A stretch of 7,419 bases of DNA from Gracilibacteraceae bacterium (GTDB taxonomy: Bacteria; Bacillota; Desulfitobacteriia; Desulfitobacteriales; Syntrophobotulaceae): assembly GCA_031263945.1 (NCBI GenBank), contig JAISEW010000205.1:1-7419 (forward strand). Direction: 5' to 3'. Numbering within the stretch: position 1 is the first letter of the stretch; each line of letters starts with the position of its first letter. The notes below the pieces were generated by a model. That model ran no database searches. It was not told where the DNA came from and saw only the letters and a list, made by a program, of their open reading frames with translations. The position numbers and the translations under genes are program-made. This document shows, in pieces, positions 4,729-7,419 of the stretch.

Positions 4729-6480
4729 TCAAACCCGGATATGCAGTTCCCGGAGCTGGGCGGCTGTCACCGCGTCCGGCGCCTGCGTCATGAGGCAGCT
4801 CGCGCTCTGGGTCTTGGGAAAAGCAATCACGTCGCGGATGCTGCCGCGTCCGGCCAGGATCATGATCAGGCGGTCCAGACCGAAAGCCACTCCGCCGTGC
4901 GGCGGCACACCGTAGGCAAAAGCCTCCAGCAGAAAACCGAAGTTTTCCCGCGCCCGCTCCGGCGTGAAGCCCAGCAGCTCAAACAGGCGGGCCTGCGTTT
5001 CCCCGCTGTGGATCCTGATACTGCCGCCCCCCAGTTCCATCCCGTTCAGCACGAGGTCGTAAGCCTTGGAGCGGGCGGCGGCCGGGTCGGTCTCCAGAAG
5101 CGGGATATCCTCGTCCAGCGGCGCCGTAAAAGGATGATGGATGGCGACGAAGCGTTTTTCCTCCTCATCGTATTCCAAAAGCGGAAATTCCGTCACCCAG
5201 AGGCACTCCAGCCGGCCGGGCAGGATCAGGTCCCGCCGCCGCGCGATCTCCAGCCGGAGCTGGCCCAAGGCCTGATAGACGACGGAGGGTTTGTCGGCGC
5301 AGAAAAACAGGACGTCGCCCGCCTCGCCCTCCAGACGGCTGACGACAGCCCGGATCTCATCCTCGGTGAAAAATTTGAGGATCGGGGATTTCCGCTCTTC
5401 CGGGGTGATCACTCTATAAGCGAGCCCTTTCGCGCCGTAGCGGGCCACAAAATCAGTCAGCTCGTCCAGCTCCCGCCGCGGCGCGCCGGCAAAACCTTTG
5501 GCCCGGATCCCTTTGACCAGACCGCCGCGGGCGGCCATGTCGGCAAAAACCTTAAAACCGCAGCCGCGGGCGATGTCGGCGATGTCAACCAGCTCCATGC
5601 CGAAACGCGTGTCCGGTTTGTCCGTGCCAAAACGCTCCATCGCCTCCCGGTAAGTCAGGCGGGGCAGCGGCGCCGGTTCCCGCCCGGTCACATCGCTGAG
5701 GATGAGCCGGATGAGCCCTTCCGCCGCGCCCATGACGTCCTCCGCGTCCACAAAGGACATCTCCAGATCCAGCTGGGTGAACTCCGGCTGGCGGTCGGCC
5801 CGCAGATCCTCGTCCCGGAAACAGCGCGCGATCTGGTAATATTTTTCCATGCCGGAGACCATGAGCAGCTGTTTGAAAAGCTGGGGCGACTGCGGCAGGG
5901 CGTAAAAAGCGCCGGCGTTGACGCGGCTCGGCACCAGATAGTCGCGCGCTCCTTCCGGCGTCGATTTGCCGAGGATCGGCGTCTCTATTTCCCAGAACCC
6001 CGCTTCGTCCAAGTAACGGCGCATGATCTGCGTGACCCGGTGGCGCAGGCGGAAGGCGCTCTGCATTTCCGGGCGGCGCAGGTCCAGATAGCGGTATTTG
6101 AGCCGGATGCTTTCATCCGCGTCCGCTCCGTCCTCTATATAAAAAGGCGGAGTTTTGGCCCGGCTGAAAACGGTCAGGGCCGCGGCCACGATTTCCACTT
6201 CCCCCGTCGCCATTTTCGGGTTTTCTGAGCCTGCCGGCCGGAGACGCGCGCGGCCCGTCACCGCGATCACATATTCGGAGCGCAGTTTTTCCGCGTCGGC
6301 AAAGCCCGCCTCCCCCATGTCGGGGTTGAAAACCACCTGCGCCAGCCCGGACCTGTCTCTCAGATCAACAAAAATAACGCCGCCATGGTCACGGCGCGAC
6401 TGCACCCAGCCGTATAATTTTACTTCCCGCCCGGCGTCCCCTGAGCGCAGCGACCCCGCGTCCGTTCTTCCTTCCAGCAT
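4729..6480 (-). CDS. aspS: Aspartyl-tRNA synthetase, bacterial type
   Basis: Class IIb synthetase of 583 residues that charges tRNA-Asp with aspartate. Domains in order: N-terminal OB-fold anticodon-binding domain (about 1-105, with GWVQSRRDHGGVIFVDLRD), catalytic core with YRYLDLRRP (129-137), QSPQLFKQLLM (197-207) and motif 2 FRDEDLRADRQPEFTQLD (221-238), then the bacterial GAD insertion, and motif 3 GLDRLIMIL (534-542). The length is normal for the family. His32 in the OB fold and Gly84 before NPKMATGE match the residues linked to non-discriminating AspRS, which also aspartylates tRNA-Asn. I start at ATG 6478-6480 because the usual family N-terminus fits there; a GGAGGG site lies 12 nt upstream, rather far. 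A strong promoter precedes it at 6566-6595. First gene of a likely operon with trxA and dinG. I am certain of the enzyme and less certain of its tRNA range. Confidence 0.97.
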   Translation of the reverse strand: MLEGRTDAGSLRSGDAGREVKLYGWVQSRRDHGGVIFVDLRDRSGLAQVVFNPDMGEAGFADAEKLRSEYVIAVTGRARLRPAGSENPKMATGEVEIVAAALTVFSRAKTPPFYIEDGADADESIRLKYRYLDLRRPEMQSAFRLRHRVTQIMRRYLDEAGFWEIETPILGKSTPEGARDYLVPSRVNAGAFYALPQSPQLFKQLLMVSGMEKYYQIARCFRDEDLRADRQPEFTQLDLEMSFVDAEDVMGAAEGLIRLILSDVTGREPAPLPRLTYREAMERFGTDKPDTRFGMELVDIADIARGCGFKVFADMAARGGLVKGIRAKGFAGAPRRELDELTDFVARYGAKGLAYRVITPEERKSPILKFFTEDEIRAVVSRLEGEAGDVLFFCADKPSVVYQALGQLRLEIARRRDLILPGRLECLWVTEFPLLEYDEEEKRFVAIHHPFTAPLDEDIPLLETDPAAARSKAYDLVLNGMELGGGSIRIHSGETQARLFELLGFTPERARENFGFLLEAFAYGVPPHGGVAFGLDRLIMILAGRGSIRDVIAFPKTQSASCLMTQAPDAVTAAQLRELHIRV

Positions 6481-6492
6481 TTGACCGTCTAT

Positions 6493-6498
6493 CCCTCC
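6493..6498 (-). promoter_or_regulatory. aspS ribosome binding site with long spacing
   Basis: GGAGGG on the minus strand is the only good Shine-Dalgarno match upstream of aspS, 12 nt from ATG 6478-6480. No ATG, GTG or TTG lies in frame between the two, so either the spacing is long or an unusual start is used. The in-frame TTG at 6526-6528 has no ribosome site. Confidence 0.55.
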
Positions 6499-6515
6499 GT
6501 TATTTCTCAGAATGG

Positions 6516-6559
6516 AAAAAAATCCCAATCAGGTGCGCCGCCGATGAATTGGCGCGCCC
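6516..6559 (-). promoter_or_regulatory. aspS leader with two competing small hairpins and a T7 run
   Basis: In the predicted leader, GCGCGCC (6552-6558) can pair with GGCGGCGC (one bulge, right arm near 6535-6542). Alternatively CCAAT (6548-6552) can pair with ATTGG (6525-6529), which is followed by GA and seven T residues (6516-6522). The two stems share bases at 6552, so they cannot both form fully. The second stem is short and AT-rich, which makes a working terminator doubtful. The leader is far too short for a T-box. Confidence 0.3.
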
Positions 6560-6565
6560 TTCCGA

Positions 6566-6595
6566 ATTATACCATAGCTGCGCCGGCTTTGGCAA
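6566..6595 (-). promoter_or_regulatory. Strong promoter of the aspS-trxA-dinG block
   Basis: On the minus strand TTGCCA (6590-6595) is the -35 box and TATAAT (6566-6571) the -10 box, with an 18-nt spacer and a TGG extended -10 just before it. Transcription should start near 6559-6560, giving a leader of about 80 nt. It lies in the 138-bp gap after lexA, so aspS need not depend on lexA transcription. Confidence 0.88.
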
Positions 6596-6618
6596 CGGCC
6601 GCCGGCATCCAAAGATCA

Positions 6619-7233
6619 TCACATGACCGTGCGGAACAAACCGGCGACGACGCCGACAATCGTGACGTCGCGGGTGTAAATAGGCGACATGGAGGAATTT
6701 TCCGCCTGGAGAAGCACCCTGTCTTTTTCCCGAAAATAGCGCTTGACCGTGGCCGAGTCCTCGTCCAGCAGAGCGACGACGATCTCGCCGCTGCGGGCCG
6801 TATTCTGCTGGCGGACGAGGATGAGATCGCCGTCCAGGATGCCGGCTTCGATCATGCTTTCCCCGGATACCCGCAGCATAAAAGCCTCATAGCCGCCGAG
6901 CATGTCATGCGGCACGGGAAACGTGTCCTCGATATTTTCCTCCGCCAGTATCGGCGCGCCGGCCGCCACGCGGCCCAGGACCGGCACGTGCCGCACGCGG
7001 TGAAAATAAACGTTTTCATCCATGTCGAGGATCTCGATGGCGCGCGGTTTAGTCGGGTCGCGCCGGATATAACCTTTTTGCTCCAAAGTTTGCAGATGGC
7101 TGTGTACGGTGGCGCTGGAGCTGAGACCCGCCGCGAGGGCGATCTCCCGCACCGAGGGCGGATAACCTCTTTTCGCGACCCCGTCCCGGATAATATTTAG
7201 GATCGCCTGCTGGCGCTGAGTCAAATCGGACAT
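6619..7233 (-). CDS. lexA: LexA repressor of the SOS response
   Basis: A 204-residue repressor that binds SOS operators and is inactivated by RecA-stimulated self-cleavage after DNA damage. The N-terminal winged helix-turn-helix (about 1-65) shows LTQRQQAIL, GYPPSVREIA and GLSSSATVHSHLQTLEQKGYI. The C-terminal peptidase domain shows the Ala91-Gly92 cleavage site in VAAGAP, catalytic Ser126 in SGESM and catalytic Lys164 in ATVKRY; all needed residues are present. The length is typical. ATG 7231-7233 follows AAGGAGG at a good distance. Downstream the 138-bp gap holds the aspS promoter. Upstream (7234-7419) I could not find a GAAC-N4-GTTC SOS box or a good promoter; that space is largely filled by a palindromic repeat. 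Autoregulation, usual for LexA, is therefore not visible here. Confidence 0.97.
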   Translation of the reverse strand: MSDLTQRQQAILNIIRDGVAKRGYPPSVREIALAAGLSSSATVHSHLQTLEQKGYIRRDPTKPRAIEILDMDENVYFHRVRHVPVLGRVAAGAPILAEENIEDTFPVPHDMLGGYEAFMLRVSGESMIEAGILDGDLILVRQQNTARSGEIVVALLDEDSATVKRYFREKDRVLLQAENSSMSPIYTRDVTIVGVVAGLFRTVM

Positions 7234-7269
7234 GGCCTTCCTCCTTGGCGATAGAAAAGAAAGCGGTTA

Positions 7270-7419
7270 GGGACTGTTTGGAAATAAAGTGGTCAGTTGG
7301 CGACGAAATTTCGCGTCCTGGTCAGGCGGTAGGTTCCGCTAATACTGGTGGTATTTGCGGGTTCTGCCAACGCAGCCAGGGCGCGAAAGATCAAGTCAAA
7401 TGGCTGCGTTATTTCCAAA
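7270..7419. mobile_element. Long imperfect palindrome, MITE-like (right end cut by window edge)
   Basis: A non-coding stretch whose two halves mirror each other around about 7348. The end TTTGGAAATAA (7277-7287) is matched exactly by TTATTTCCAAA (7409-7419). Further in, TTTCGCGTCCTGG (7309-7321) pairs with CCAGGGCGCGAAA (7376-7388) at 12 of 13 positions. At the centre CCGCTAATAC (7336-7345) pairs with GTATTTGCGG (7351-7360), one mismatch and a 5-nt loop. The left end reads GGGACTGTTTGGAAATAA from 7270, so the full element probably reaches about 7426. It has no open reading frame of note. This is the structure expected of a miniature inverted-repeat element moved by a transposase elsewhere; a long structured RNA is the alternative. 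Target duplication and copy number cannot be seen. Confidence 0.6.
7369..7410. repeat. 10-bp inverted repeat in the right arm of the palindromic element
   Basis: AACGCAGCCA (7369-7378) is exactly complementary to TGGCTGCGTT (7401-7410) across 22 nt. It competes with the long fold of the whole element, so the right arm could form its own hairpin. There is no equal counterpart in the left arm. Confidence 0.6.

Noticed and set aside
4706..4732. Thioredoxin start at TTG 4730-4732 overlapping the aspS stop
   Set aside because: The strong AAGGAGGGG lies inside this extension and points to the ATG pair at 4700-4705, which also gives the normal thioredoxin length.
4741..6228. Long plus-strand open frame of 495 codons opposite aspS, and similar frames opposite dinG
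   Set aside because: They lie antisense to clearly conserved genes, show low-complexity Arg/Gln/Pro-rich composition with no recognisable domains, and are expected in GC-rich DNA.
6481..6528. N-terminal extension of aspS to TTG 6526-6528
   Set aside because: No ribosome site precedes it, the extra 16 residues do not resemble AspRS, and it includes the T7 run of the leader.
6573..6610. GCCGGC inverted pair after lexA as an intrinsic terminator
   Set aside because: The 6-bp stem has a 13-nt loop and no T run follows, and it overlaps the -35 region of the aspS promoter.

Overview
The window is GC-rich bacterial housekeeping DNA, and both of its ends cut through a feature. Most genes read right to left. 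The start codons (ATG and TTG), the strong AGGAGG-type ribosome binding sites, the TTGNNN-N17/18-TATAAT promoters and a Gram-positive-style DinG with an N-terminal exonuclease-like domain all point to a GC-rich member of the Firmicutes or a relative. A Negativicutes-like organism would fit, but this is inference; no rRNA or other marker settles it.

Layout. At the left end (1-234, minus) lies the N-terminus of glutaminyl-tRNA synthetase with its own clear promoter (270-298) but no ordinary start codon. Next (331-747, minus) is a metallophosphoesterase that reads through in frame but lacks the middle of the domain. A 238-bp divergent spacer holds an 18-bp perfect palindrome, a REP-like hairpin and a promoter for an AIM24/TIGR00266-family protein (986-1669, plus), which ends 15 bp from the end of the convergent gene dinG.

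The main block (minus) runs lexA (7233-6619), then a strong promoter, then aspS (6480-4729), a thioredoxin (4705-4370) and dinG (4339-1685). The last three have short gaps of 23 and 30 nt and probably form one operon: tRNA charging, thiol redox control, and a DNA helicase that is often SOS-linked. The SOS repressor LexA lies directly upstream. AspRS carries residues typical of the non-discriminating type, so with GlnRS in the same window the organism may charge Gln-tRNA directly but make Asn-tRNA through an amidotransferase.

At the right end (7270-7419) a non-coding stretch upstream of lexA is one long imperfect palindrome centred near 7348, with matching ends. It looks like a MITE-type repeat, and the window stops inside its right end, as a contig broken at a repeat would.

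I see no CRISPR array, phage genes, rRNA or tRNA genes, or defence cluster. I do not see a convincing new multi-gene system. The most unusual items are the palindromic element, the glnS start, the shortened phosphoesterase and the decayed exonuclease domain of DinG.
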